Assembly: GCF_000011385.1 (NCBI RefSeq)
Contig: NC_005125.1
Span: 1,798,001-1,862,000 of the forward strand
DNA length: 64,000 nucleotides
Direction of reading: 5' to 3'
Source of the DNA: Gloeobacter violaceus PCC 7421
GTDB lineage: Bacteria > Cyanobacteriota > Cyanobacteriia > Gloeobacterales > Gloeobacteraceae
Part shown: one piece after another, positions 1 through 7,325 of the stretch
Layout of the letters: each line of letters opens with the position of its first letter
How positions within the stretch are numbered: the first letter of the stretch is position 1
Made by a program: the position numbers and the translations under genes
Notes under the pieces: generated by a model
Database searches by the model: none
Seen by the model: only the letters and a program-made list of their open reading frames with translations
Told to the model about the DNA's origin: nothing

Positions 1-1198
1 CCAGGCCCAGGCCACTGCCGCCCGCCTGGCGGGTGCGGGCCGAATCGACCCGCCAGAAGCGCTCGAATATCCGTTCCAGGTGCTCCGGGGCGATGCCGAT
101 GCCGGTGTCGCTCACTTCCACCAGCGCGTCGCGGCCGTCGCGCGCAGTACCGAGGCATACCCGCCCCCCGGCGGGGGTGTAGCGAATGGCGTTGCTCAGC
201 AAATTGGTAAACAGTTGATGCATCTGGTCGGGGTTGGCGGTGACGGTGAGCGGCCCGCCGCTTTTGAGCTGCACCGCAAGATCCGCAGCCTGGGCGAGGG
301 GAGTCTGCTCCTCGACGACCTGTTGGAGGATCTCGGTGAGGTTGCAGCAGATCCGGCCCTCGGCGCTCTGCAGACCTTCGTTGCGCGCCAGGAACAACAA
401 ATCCGCCACCAGCCGCCCCAGGCGGCGGGTGAGCCGCTCGGTCACTTCCAGGCTCCTGCGGTACTCATCCACACTCGGCTGCGGGTCGGCGAGGGCCACC
501 TGCACGTTGGTCTGCAGCGCGGCTAGCGGCGTGCGCAGCTCGTGGCTCGCATCGGCGGTGAACTGTTTGAGCCGGTCGTAGGACTCGCGCACCGGTCTGA
601 GGGCGAGTTCCGTCAGAAACCAGCCGCCCAAGCCAATCATCACCATGGTGAGCACGACGCCCGCGCTCAGTTCGATAAAAAGCTGCCGGCTGGGTCTGTC
701 GACTTCGAACCACTGGTGCGAGACGCGCAGGTAGCCCAGCAGGTGGCCCGCACGGCGCATCGGCACCGTCACCTGCCGAAGCTTGTGATCCGGGCTCACT
801 TCGACCGTCGCGTGCAGCGAACCGCGCACCAGCGGCACCGGCCGCGGAAAGACGGCTGTCGAGCGCACCACCTGGCCGCGCCTATCGAACCACTCCAGAT
901 AAATCAAGTCCATCTCGACGGTCGGGTCGTCGTCGCCCCCCGCGAAGACGTAGTTGGCATCGACGACCGGTTCGCCGTCCGGTCCGGGCACCACCACCAG
1001 CGAGCGCTCGACAAGCTCCACGACGTGGTCGAGGGTATCGTCGACCCGTTCGACCAGGGTGCTGCGCACGTAGGTGTAAAAACCGACGGCAAACAGGGCC
1101 ATGATCGCGGCGGTGACGGCAATATAGCTCACCAACAACCGCAGGCGGGTCTGCTTGATCGGATTGCGCGGCTCGGCGCGCGGTCGGTCGGCGGGCAC
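1..1198 (-). CDS. Sensor histidine kinase (3' end outside window)
   Basis: Membrane sensor kinase of a two-component system; about 399 residues are visible and the C-terminus lies beyond the left edge. From a GTG at 1198 (an in-frame stop lies seven codons upstream) it has TM1 at about residues 20-42, a periplasmic sensing loop, TM2 and a short HAMP-like linker. The dimerisation box FTADASHELRTP carries the phospho-acceptor His219. The ATPase N-box is near Asn336, DTGIGIAPEH near 364, and GGSGLGL lies at the edge. The box is typical of the cyanobacterial RppB/NrsS/ManS-like group (recalled, not searched). It diverges from a Spy/CpxP-like gene, so envelope or metal stress sensing is a fair inference. 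The cognate regulator is not in the window and may lie further left. Confidence 0.9.
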   Translation of the reverse strand, partial: MPADRPRAEPRNPIKQTRLRLLVSYIAVTAAIMALFAVGFYTYVRSTLVERVDDTLDHVVELVERSLVVVPGPDGEPVVDANYVFAGGDDDPTVEMDLIYLEWFDRRGQVVRSTAVFPRPVPLVRGSLHATVEVSPDHKLRQVTVPMRRAGHLLGYLRVSHQWFEVDRPSRQLFIELSAGVVLTMVMIGLGGWFLTELALRPVRESYDRLKQFTADASHELRTPLAALQTNVQVALADPQPSVDEYRRSLEVTERLTRRLGRLVADLLFLARNEGLQSAEGRICCNLTEILQQVVEEQTPLAQAADLAVQLKSGGPLTVTANPDQMHQLFTNLLSNAIRYTPAGGRVCLGTARDGRDALVEVSDTGIGIAPEHLERIFERFWRVDSARTRQAGGSGLGL

Positions 1199-1307
1199 AG
1201 GTGCAGCGAGTGACGATTACTTTCTATTAAACCTGGCTCTGCGGTGTTGAACGCGGGCGCCGGGCCCGCCGTCCTAGTGGATACCGACCGTTTCGAAGGT
1301 AGTCACC

Positions 1308-1772
1308 ATGCAGAAATTTGCCGGCGTTCTCCTCGGTGCCCTGGTGCTGCTCGGCACCCCCGCGGCCTACGCCCAGCAGACTCCCGCTCCCGCCCCTGCT
1401 CCCGATGCCCAGCGCTACCCCGGCAAGGGCCACGGCAACAAGATGATGGTCTATGAGCGCTTGAATCTCACCTCCGACCAGCGCACCCAGATCGAGCAAA
1501 TCTACACGAGCGAAAAGCAAAAGAACGCGCCCCTCAAAGAACAGATGCGCCAGTTGCGCAGCGAGTACCAGGCCGCCCGCGAAGCGAACGACACCGCCAA
1601 AATCGAGAGCGTGCGCGAGCGGATGATGGTCCTCAAGCCGCAGATGCAGCAGGCCCGTACCGAGACCGAACAGCAGGTGGCGGCGATTCTCACCCCCGAG
1701 CAGCGCGCCCAGATGGAGCAGCTGCGCGCCCAGAAGCAGCGGCGCGGACCGGGTGGCCCCGCACCGCTCTAA
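1308..1772 (+). CDS. Spy/CpxP-like periplasmic LTxxQ protein
   Basis: 154-residue secreted protein. Residues 1-23 are a Sec signal peptide ending AYAQ, followed by a Pro/Ala-rich stretch and then a long charged helical region. Two LTxxQ motifs (LTSDQRTQIEQ and LTPEQRAQMEQ) define the Spy/CpxP fold, a periplasmic chaperone family that in enterobacteria is induced by Cpx/Bae envelope-stress systems and by metals. It is transcribed divergently from the sensor kinase to its left with about 110 bp between the starts, so it is a plausible target of that system. A strong hairpin follows the stop. Function is inferred from the motif, not shown. Confidence 0.8.
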   Translation: MQKFAGVLLGALVLLGTPAAYAQQTPAPAPAPDAQRYPGKGHGNKMMVYERLNLTSDQRTQIEQIYTSEKQKNAPLKEQMRQLRSEYQAAREANDTAKIESVRERMMVLKPQMQQARTETEQQVAAILTPEQRAQMEQLRAQKQRRGPGGPAPL

Positions 1773-1791
1773 GTTCTCCCAGTACCTAAAT

Positions 1792-1827
1792 CACAACCCG
1801 GCCGGGGCTCACCCCGGCCGGGTTGTG
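1792..1827 (+). terminator. Strong hairpin terminator after the LTxxQ gene
   Basis: Perfect 16-bp inverted repeat, arms 1792-1807 and 1812-1827 with a CTCA loop, followed by CTTCTTT. It lies 19 bp after the LTxxQ gene and before the convergent tRNA-Arg, so it may act in both directions. Confidence 0.8.
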
Positions 1828-1836
1828 CTTCTTTAG

Positions 1837-1910
1837 CGGGCACGGAGGGATTCGAACCCCCGTTAGTCCTGATCCGTAGTCAGGTGCCATATCCACTAGG
1901 CGACGTGCCC
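1837..1910 (-). tRNA. tRNA-Arg (anticodon ACG)
   Basis: Cloverleaf on the minus strand, 74 nt. The acceptor arm GGGCACG pairs with CGTGCCC and the discriminator is G. The anticodon stem CCTGA/TCAGG encloses loop CTACGGA, giving anticodon ACG. The T loop is GTTCGAATC. The 3' CCA is not encoded. Confidence 0.95.
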
Positions 1911-1975
1911 ACGAGAACTCAATATAACACCCGAGATCTGGGAGCCACAAGCTTGAGGTCCATGGGCCGCACGTC

Positions 1976-2440
1976 TTAGCTGCCGACGGTTTGCGGGGTC
2001 TTGGGCGCTTCGAAACTCTGGATTTGATCGAGGCGGCGCTGGTGGCGCTCGCCGCCAAATTCGGTGCTCAGCCAGGTTTCGAGCACGTCCTTGGCCACCT
2101 CCGGCCCGAGCACCCGCCCGCCCATGGCCAGCACATTGGCGTCGTTGTGTTCGCGGCTCATGCGGGCGGTGTAGTGATCGTGGGCGAGGGCGGCGCGGAT
2201 GCCGTCGAATTTGTTGGCGGCGATCGAGATGCCGATGCCGGTGCCGCACAGCAAGATGCCCCGATCCGCTTCGCCGCGCTGGATCTTTTCGGCGACGCTC
2301 TGAGCTACCAGCGGGTAGTCGCAGCGCTCGCCGTTGTAGGTGCCCACGTCTTCGAAAGCGTACTCGTGCTCGCCAAGCCAGGTTTTCAATTCTTCTTTGA
2401 GTTCGTAGGCGCCGTGGTCACTGCCGATCACAAGCTTCAT
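1976..2440 (-). CDS. rpiB: Ribose-5-phosphate isomerase B
   Basis: Interconverts ribose 5-phosphate and ribulose 5-phosphate in the pentose phosphate and Calvin cycles. The 154-residue product has the LacAB/RpiB fold with phosphate-binding GSDHG near residues 6-10, catalytic CGTGIG with Cys65, and SREHNDANVLAMGGR with His98. The frame is open to 2464, but ATG 2440 fits the family start (MKLVIGSDHG) and has GAGAGGA upstream. The C-terminal tail after WLSTEF is a normal family variation. It is divergent from the alpha/beta hydrolase at 2569. Confidence 0.93.
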   Translation of the reverse strand: MKLVIGSDHGAYELKEELKTWLGEHEYAFEDVGTYNGERCDYPLVAQSVAEKIQRGEADRGILLCGTGIGISIAANKFDGIRAALAHDHYTARMSREHNDANVLAMGGRVLGPEVAKDVLETWLSTEFGGERHQRRLDQIQSFEAPKTPQTVGS

Positions 2441-2568
2441 GCGGGGTCCTCTCAACTGCTGCACACCGATTGTACCGGCTTGGGCAACGGTCCCCGCAGA
2501 TAAAAAGGCGAAAGGAACATGCTATTTCTAGAGGGTCCACCTCCCCTTTTCTACGGAAGCATCCCAGC

Positions 2569-3564
2569 GTGCAATCCTCTGGCAGCAAATCTTTTGAAGT
2601 CGGCACCGTCGAGACGCTGCCGCTTGCGGACGCGAGCCGCCACCGCGAGATCCCGCTCAAGATTTTTTATCCGGTCGCCGCGGGCTCTTTCCCGCTCATT
2701 CTTTTTTCCCACGGCTCCGGCGGCTCGAAAGATTCTTATGACTATCTGGGGCAGTACTGGGCACGCCACGGCTACGTGAGCTTTCACCCCACCCACCACG
2801 GCAGCGACACCGCCGTACTCAAAAACGAAGGGCTGCGGGCGATGATGGGCAGCAACGACGACCCGCACCAGTGGGTGGATCGGGTGCGGGACATGGCTTT
2901 TTTGCTCGATTCGCTCGATCGCATCGGTCTGCAGGTGCCGGCGATCGCAGGCAAGATCGACCGGGAGCGCATCGCGGCGGCGGGGCACTCCTTTGGCGCT
3001 TATACCGCCATTTTGCTCGCCGGGGCGTCGGTGGTCATGCCGACAGGCGAGACCGTGGGCTTTCGCGACCCGCGCTTTCGGGCCTTTTTGACCATCTCAC
3101 CCCAGGGCTCGGGCCTCAACGGCCTGGTACCCAACTCCTGGATGCACATCGAAGCGCCGGTGATGAGCATCACCGGCTCCGAGGACAAGGGCCGCACCGG
3201 CCAGTCCGCCGAGTGGCGCCTCGAAGCCTACTACAATATGCCCCCCGGCAATAAGTACTTGATCGTCATCCAGGGGGCGGGCCATTTCGGTTTTTCTGAT
3301 CGCAGCCTCGAAGGACTGGGCGATGCCGAGAGCAGCAAGGGCGGTCGCTTCGGAGGGATGTTCCGCCGCGGCGAAGGGGGAGCAATGGCCAGGCGGATGG
3401 CCCGCATGCAAATCGACCCCCAGAGCGTTCACCAGTACACCCAAATCGCGAGCCTCGCCTTCTGGGACGCCTACCTCAAAGACGAGGCTGCCGCCCGCGA
3501 GCATCTGGCAAGCGGCGAAATTTTTGCCGACAACGAGCATCTGGTCTCGCTATGGGCGAAGTAA
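2569..3564 (+). CDS. Alpha/beta hydrolase (dienelactone/PAF-acetylhydrolase-like)
   Basis: 331-residue cytoplasmic hydrolase of unknown substrate. HGSGGS near residue 48 is the oxyanion-hole loop, GHSFG carries nucleophile Ser141, and GAGHFGF near the C-terminal third supplies the His. An Arg/Gly-rich insert (GGRFGGMFRRGEGGAMARR) follows that His. The frame is open from a TTG at 2470, but GTG 2569 has GGAAG nine bases upstream and sits just before recognisable family sequence, so I prefer it. It is divergent from rpiB. Substrate cannot be read from the sequence. Confidence 0.75.
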   Translation: MQSSGSKSFEVGTVETLPLADASRHREIPLKIFYPVAAGSFPLILFSHGSGGSKDSYDYLGQYWARHGYVSFHPTHHGSDTAVLKNEGLRAMMGSNDDPHQWVDRVRDMAFLLDSLDRIGLQVPAIAGKIDRERIAAAGHSFGAYTAILLAGASVVMPTGETVGFRDPRFRAFLTISPQGSGLNGLVPNSWMHIEAPVMSITGSEDKGRTGQSAEWRLEAYYNMPPGNKYLIVIQGAGHFGFSDRSLEGLGDAESSKGGRFGGMFRRGEGGAMARRMARMQIDPQSVHQYTQIASLAFWDAYLKDEAAAREHLASGEIFADNEHLVSLWAK

Positions 3565-3585
3565 GCGGGCACTCAGGGGCCGTTT

Positions 3586-3717
3586 ATGATCGGCTACGAG
3601 GCCCAGTGGGAGCGAACGTGCAAGGAAGTGCCAACTCGATCTCCGAAGGCTTGCCTGGAGCATACCCAGCCAATGATCAAATTCCAGCCCAACGGCAAAA
3701 AACACGAAACGTGGTGA
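3586..3717 (+). CDS. Small ORF of unknown status (43 aa)
   Basis: An ATG-started 43-codon frame rich in charged residues (ends NGKKHETW). I do not recognise it and see no convincing ribosome-binding site. It lies in a stretch of decayed sequence between the hydrolase and a damaged toxin-antitoxin pair, so it may equally be a gene fragment. Confidence 0.2.
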   Translation: MIGYEAQWERTCKEVPTRSPKACLEHTQPMIKFQPNGKKHETW

Positions 3718-3789
3718 GAGCGGAACGCAGGCACCGAGCCTTTTCTGGCACCCGTGTGGCACTCGGTTGCGGCTTCGCTCTCAGTGGGC

Positions 3790-3903
3790 CTATTTGGCGC
3801 CGTCGGTATGGAGGACTTTGCGGTTGAGGGCGTGCCGATACCAGTCGTTGGTACCGGTGAACTATGCCAGAGCAGCTTTGTCGAGCAGCGCGGCGAAGGC
3901 GCG
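3790..3903 (-). pseudogene. DUF6876-like gene remnant with two stop codons
   Basis: On the minus strand this stretch reads ALLDKAALA-stop-FTGTNDWYRHALNRKVLHTDGAK-stop. The FTGT..WYRH.LNR.VL.TDGAKY signature resembles the N-terminus of DUF6876-type proteins as I remember them. Both stops sit where a single change would restore the expected residue (CAG to TAG, TAT/TAC to TAG). Nothing recognisable continues afterwards. The rest of 3565-4064 holds no gene I can support. Confidence 0.4.
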
Positions 3904-4064
3904 GGTTGGGGGTTGACGAGCGGCCTGCTGCGGCCAGATTCCGCCACGCCCCGGCCATGGAATTACCAGAAGGGCAACAGGCCACGACGCGGAAAAAGAA
4001 GGGGGCAGGACAGAGACCACACGAAACACTTGAGGCAGAGGGCACATTTCTGTAAAATGCTGCC

Positions 4065-4283
4065 ATGGATGCACTGAGCCAGGATGAGATTACTCGGCTG
4101 ACGCCTCAAGAGCGACTGGCGCTTATCGAGCAGCTTTGGGACAGCCTTGACGAATCGGCTATCCCGTTACCGGATAGCCAGCAAGCCGAACTGTCCCGCC
4201 GTCTGGTCTCTCTGCACGATGATCGCTCTCAGGCTTTGACCTGGGAACAGCTGCGCTCTGAACTGGCGCGGCGGCGTTCTTGA
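4065..4283 (+). CDS. Antitoxin, addiction-module component (ParD/RelB-like)
   Basis: 72-residue protein of the type TIGR02574 describes: LTPQERLALIEQLWDSLDES, then a Pro-containing linker, QQAELSRRL and a basic tail. Such proteins neutralise ParE/RelE ribonuclease- or gyrase-type toxins. The stop overlaps the toxin's TTG start (TTGA at 4280-4283), the usual antitoxin-first arrangement. The antitoxin looks intact while its toxin appears damaged. Confidence 0.75.
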   Translation: MDALSQDEITRLTPQERLALIEQLWDSLDESAIPLPDSQQAELSRRLVSLHDDRSQALTWEQLRSELARRRS

Positions 4284-4611
4284 GCCTGCCGGTTCTCTTC
4301 ACGCCTGCGGCCGTTTCGGAGTTGATTGAAGCGGAAGACTGGCATGAGGCGCAAATGCCCGGCCTCGGCGTACAATTCCGCATTGCTCTTGATAGAGCCG
4401 TCGCGAGCATTGCCGAACAACCTCACCGTTTCCCCGTTGTTTTCCAGGATGTTGTGCGCCGGGCGCTGCTGCGGCGTTTTCCCTACGGGCTGTACTTCTG
4501 CATCGAACCCGATGCCGATCTCGCCGCCAGCTTTTGCGGATTTGGTTGTGGTGATCGGCGACCTGTTCGCGCGACCTGCTTGATCCCCGCTTTGCGCTGA
4601 TCTCGCTTTAA
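4280..4611 (+). pseudogene. ParE/RelE-family toxin, C-terminus frameshifted
   Basis: From TTG 4280 the frame gives a RelE/ParE fold: F.PAAVSELIEAEDWHE, a central helix, IAEQPHRFP and RRFPYGLYFCIEPDAD. After about residue 80 the family beta strand is lost, and the frame runs to 4600 with unrelated sequence. The missing strand appears in a second frame from 4536 (ADLVVVIGDLFAR). A third frame from 4573 ([12 protein letters not shown], stop 4609-4611) looks like the natural end. Two indels would explain this. It is adjacent to an intact antitoxin, which fits toxin inactivation. Confidence 0.6.
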
Positions 4612-6254
4612 TTTTGCCGCTTCGCTCGGCGGTAGCGCCGGATCAGGGCATTGGTGGAGCTGTCGTGGGCCAATTCGGGTTCCTCGGCGCTTTCCAGCTC
4701 GGGAATGATCCGCCCGGCAAGCACCTTGCCCAGTTCCACCCCCCACTGATCGAACGAATCGAGGTTCCAGATGACGCCCTGGGTAAAGACTTTGTGCTCG
4801 TAAAGGGCGATGAGCTTGCCCAAGACCTCCGGGGTGAGCCGCTCGGCCAGCAGCGTGTTGGTGGGCCGGTTGCCCTCGAAGACCCGGTGGGGCAACAGCC
4901 AGTCGGCCACCCCCTCGGCGCGCACCTCGGCTTCGGTCTTGCCGAAGGCGAGCGCCTCGGTCTGGGCGAAGAAGTTGGCCATCAGCTGATCGTGGTGCGG
5001 GGCAATCGGATTGAGCGTCTGGCAAAAGCCGATAAAGTCGCAGGGGATGAGCTTGGTGCCCTGGTGGATGAGTTGGTAGAACGAGTGCTGCCCGTCGGTG
5101 CCCGGCTGGCCCCAGATGATCGGACCGGTCTGATAGGTGACCGGCTGGCCGTCGATGTCGACGTGCTTGCCGTTGCTCTCCATGTCGAGCTGCTGCAAAT
5201 AGGCGGGCAGCTTGCCCAGGTAGTAGTCGTAGGGCAGCACTGCGAGTGTCTGGGCGCCGAAAAAGTTGTTGTACCACAGGCCAATCAGCGCCATCAGCAC
5301 CGGCAGGTTGCGCTCAAAGGGGGCGGTGCGAAAGTGCTCGTCCATCGCGTGGAAACCGGCGAGCATGGCGCGGAAATGCTCAGGCCCCACCGCGATCATC
5401 GTCGAGAGGCCGATGGCCGAATCCATCGAGTAGCGTCCCCCCACCCAGTCCCAAAAACCAAACATGTGGGCGGTGTCGATGCCGAACTTTTCGACCTCGG
5501 CCGCGTTGGTGGAGACGGCCACGAAGTGCTTGGCGATTGCTTGCTCGTCTCCCAAAGCCGCGAGACACCACTGCCGGGCGCTGTGGGCGTTGGTCATCGT
5601 CTCCAGGGTCGTAAAGGTCTTAGAGCAGACGATAAACAACGTTTCGTCGGGTTCAAGGTCGTGGATCACCTCGGCAAAGTTGGAACCATCGACGTTGGCT
5701 GCGAAGCGCACTTTCAAGTCGCGGTCGCTGTAGTGCTTGAGCGCGTCGTAGGCCATGTCCGGACCGAGATAAGAGCCGCCGATGCCGATATTGACGACGG
5801 TGCGGATACGCCTGCCGGTGTAGCCTCTCCACTCGCCGCCGCGCACCCGGTCGGCAAATTCGGCCATCCGGTCGAGAACGGCGTGCACCTCGGGCACGAC
5901 ATTCTCGCCGTCCTCGATCACCGTGGCTCCCCGGGGTGCGCGCAAGGCGGTATGCAGCACGGAGCGCTGCTCGGTGGTGTTGATCTTCTCGCCTGAGAAC
6001 ATCGCCTCAATGCGGCCGCGCAGGTCCGACTCCTCCGCCAAGACCGACAGCAGGCGCAAGGTCTCGTCGGTGAGCCGATTTTTGGAGTAATCGAGGTAGA
6101 AGCCTTCCGCTTCGAGGGCAAACCGCTCGCCGCGGCTAGGATCTTCAGCAAAAAGCGCGCGCAGATGGATCTCGCGGATTTGCTCGTAATGAGCTGCAAG
6201 CGCCTGCCAGGCCGCGCGCTGGGTGAGCGGTGTGGGTGCGAATGTCGAGGTCAT
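4608..6254 (-). CDS. pgi: Glucose-6-phosphate isomerase
   Basis: Converts glucose 6-phosphate to fructose 6-phosphate in glycolysis, gluconeogenesis and glycogen metabolism. The product is 548 residues, full length for the family. It shows [41 protein letters not shown]-type ([10 protein letters not shown]), QLDMESNGK with the catalytic Glu, [13 protein letters not shown] with the ring-opening His, and [23 protein letters not shown] with the catalytic Lys. The stop overlaps the damaged toxin frame by a few bases, so the two are convergent. Confidence 0.97.
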   Translation of the reverse strand: MTSTFAPTPLTQRAAWQALAAHYEQIREIHLRALFAEDPSRGERFALEAEGFYLDYSKNRLTDETLRLLSVLAEESDLRGRIEAMFSGEKINTTEQRSVLHTALRAPRGATVIEDGENVVPEVHAVLDRMAEFADRVRGGEWRGYTGRRIRTVVNIGIGGSYLGPDMAYDALKHYSDRDLKVRFAANVDGSNFAEVIHDLEPDETLFIVCSKTFTTLETMTNAHSARQWCLAALGDEQAIAKHFVAVSTNAAEVEKFGIDTAHMFGFWDWVGGRYSMDSAIGLSTMIAVGPEHFRAMLAGFHAMDEHFRTAPFERNLPVLMALIGLWYNNFFGAQTLAVLPYDYYLGKLPAYLQQLDMESNGKHVDIDGQPVTYQTGPIIWGQPGTDGQHSFYQLIHQGTKLIPCDFIGFCQTLNPIAPHHDQLMANFFAQTEALAFGKTEAEVRAEGVADWLLPHRVFEGNRPTNTLLAERLTPEVLGKLIALYEHKVFTQGVIWNLDSFDQWGVELGKVLAGRIIPELESAEEPELAHDSSTNALIRRYRRAKRQN

Positions 6255-6404
6255 ACGAAAAGCCGTCTCCCTTGAGATTGTTTTGAGAATAGCCGCAGGG
6301 CGTTAACGCGAGACTAAATGCGCGCGAAGAGCCGTTTGCAACCGGGTCGGTGCGCACTTGGTGCCGATCCTACCAGCCGGGGGGCAAAGGAACACTGACC
6401 GGGC

Positions 6405-7253
6405 TCAACGCTTGGCCAGCCCTCGGCGCGCCAGCCAGTTCCGTCCAGAGTCGATCGCCAGTACCAGCAAGAATCCCGCGAAGACGACCACGACAATCGT
6501 CGCTCCCGACGGAACACTCAGGTAATAGCTCAAGTACAGGCCCACCACTCCGGCAGCGACCGCAAAGACCGTCCCCAAGAGCATCATGGTACCCAGGCGA
6601 TTGACCAGCAGATAAGCTGTCCCCGCCGGGCCGACCAGCAGGGCCGCCACCAGCACCACCCCTGCCGCCTGCATCCCGGCCACGATGGCGAGGGTGGCCG
6701 CCGTAAGCACCCCCCGCCCCAGAAGGCCCGCCGGCAAGCCGCAGGCCGCCGCCCCCTCCGGGTCGAAGGTATAAAAAAGCAGTTCTTTATAAAGCAGCCC
6801 GACTGCCGCGAGAACGACCGCCGCGAGCACCAGGGTGCGCAGGGTATCCGCGCTTGTGGCTGCCAGGATGTCGCCAAAAAGCAAGCTCTCCAGATCCACA
6901 CCCACGCGCACCCGCGACAGCCCAATCGTCCCCAAAGCCAAAAAACCGGCCGAGACTAACCCCAGCACCGCGTCGGCCTTCAGGCGCGAGCGCTCCTGCA
7001 CCCAGGCGACCAGCAGCATGCTCCCCGCCCCGGCAAGGAGTGCCCCCACGAACAAATCGATTTTGAGCAGCAGCGAAGCGGCCAGCCCCGGCAGCACCGC
7101 ATGGGAGATGACATCGCCCAATAGCGCCAGCCGCTGGACAATAAGCAGGCTACCCACCACCGGACAGAGCATCCCGAGCAGCACCGCGAGCACCAGCGCC
7201 TGGCGCATAAATTCGTACTCCAAAGGCTCCCATAGCCAGGACAGCAATCGCAC
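6405..7253 (-). CDS. znuB: Zinc/manganese ABC transporter permease (ZnuB/TroC family)
   Basis: 282-residue integral membrane permease, about eight TM helices, that passes a divalent metal delivered by a ZnuA-type binding protein. N-terminal EFMRQALVLAVLLGMLCPVVGSL and LALLGDVISHAVLPG (the coupling/family signature) are clear. GTG 7253 is chosen because the frame further upstream is the antisense of znuA; an internal ATG at 7208 is the alternative. It diverges from znuA across a Zur/Fur-type operator. No ATPase subunit (znuC) is adjacent: pgi follows, so the ATPase must be elsewhere. Confidence 0.88.
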   Translation of the reverse strand: MRLLSWLWEPLEYEFMRQALVLAVLLGMLCPVVGSLLIVQRLALLGDVISHAVLPGLAASLLLKIDLFVGALLAGAGSMLLVAWVQERSRLKADAVLGLVSAGFLALGTIGLSRVRVGVDLESLLFGDILAATSADTLRTLVLAAVVLAAVGLLYKELLFYTFDPEGAAACGLPAGLLGRGVLTAATLAIVAGMQAAGVVLVAALLVGPAGTAYLLVNRLGTMMLLGTVFAVAAGVVGLYLSYYLSVPSGATIVVVVFAGFLLVLAIDSGRNWLARRGLAKR

Positions 7254-7273
7254 ACCCCCGTGCCCAGCCCTCA

Positions 7274-7306
7274 GATTATCATGTAATCTAGAATGAGAAT
7301 CATTCT
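7274..7306. promoter_or_regulatory. Zur/Fur-type operator between znuB and znuA
   Basis: Two palindromes lie in the divergent intergenic region. AGAATGA-GAA-TCATTCT (7290-7306) has perfect 7-bp arms and matches the TGATAATNATTATCA-like Fur-superfamily pattern. GATTA-TCATG-TAATC (7274-7288) is a second inverted repeat just upstream. Position between two zinc-uptake genes makes Zur the likely regulator, repressing both when zinc is replete. Regulator identity is inference. Confidence 0.75.
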
Positions 7307-7325
7307 TGAATTGGGAGGGGTGCCG

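Noticed and set aside
1786-2058. Minus-strand ORF across tRNA-Arg and the terminator
   Set aside because: Its peptide is a translation of the tRNA gene and hairpin; no independent coding evidence.
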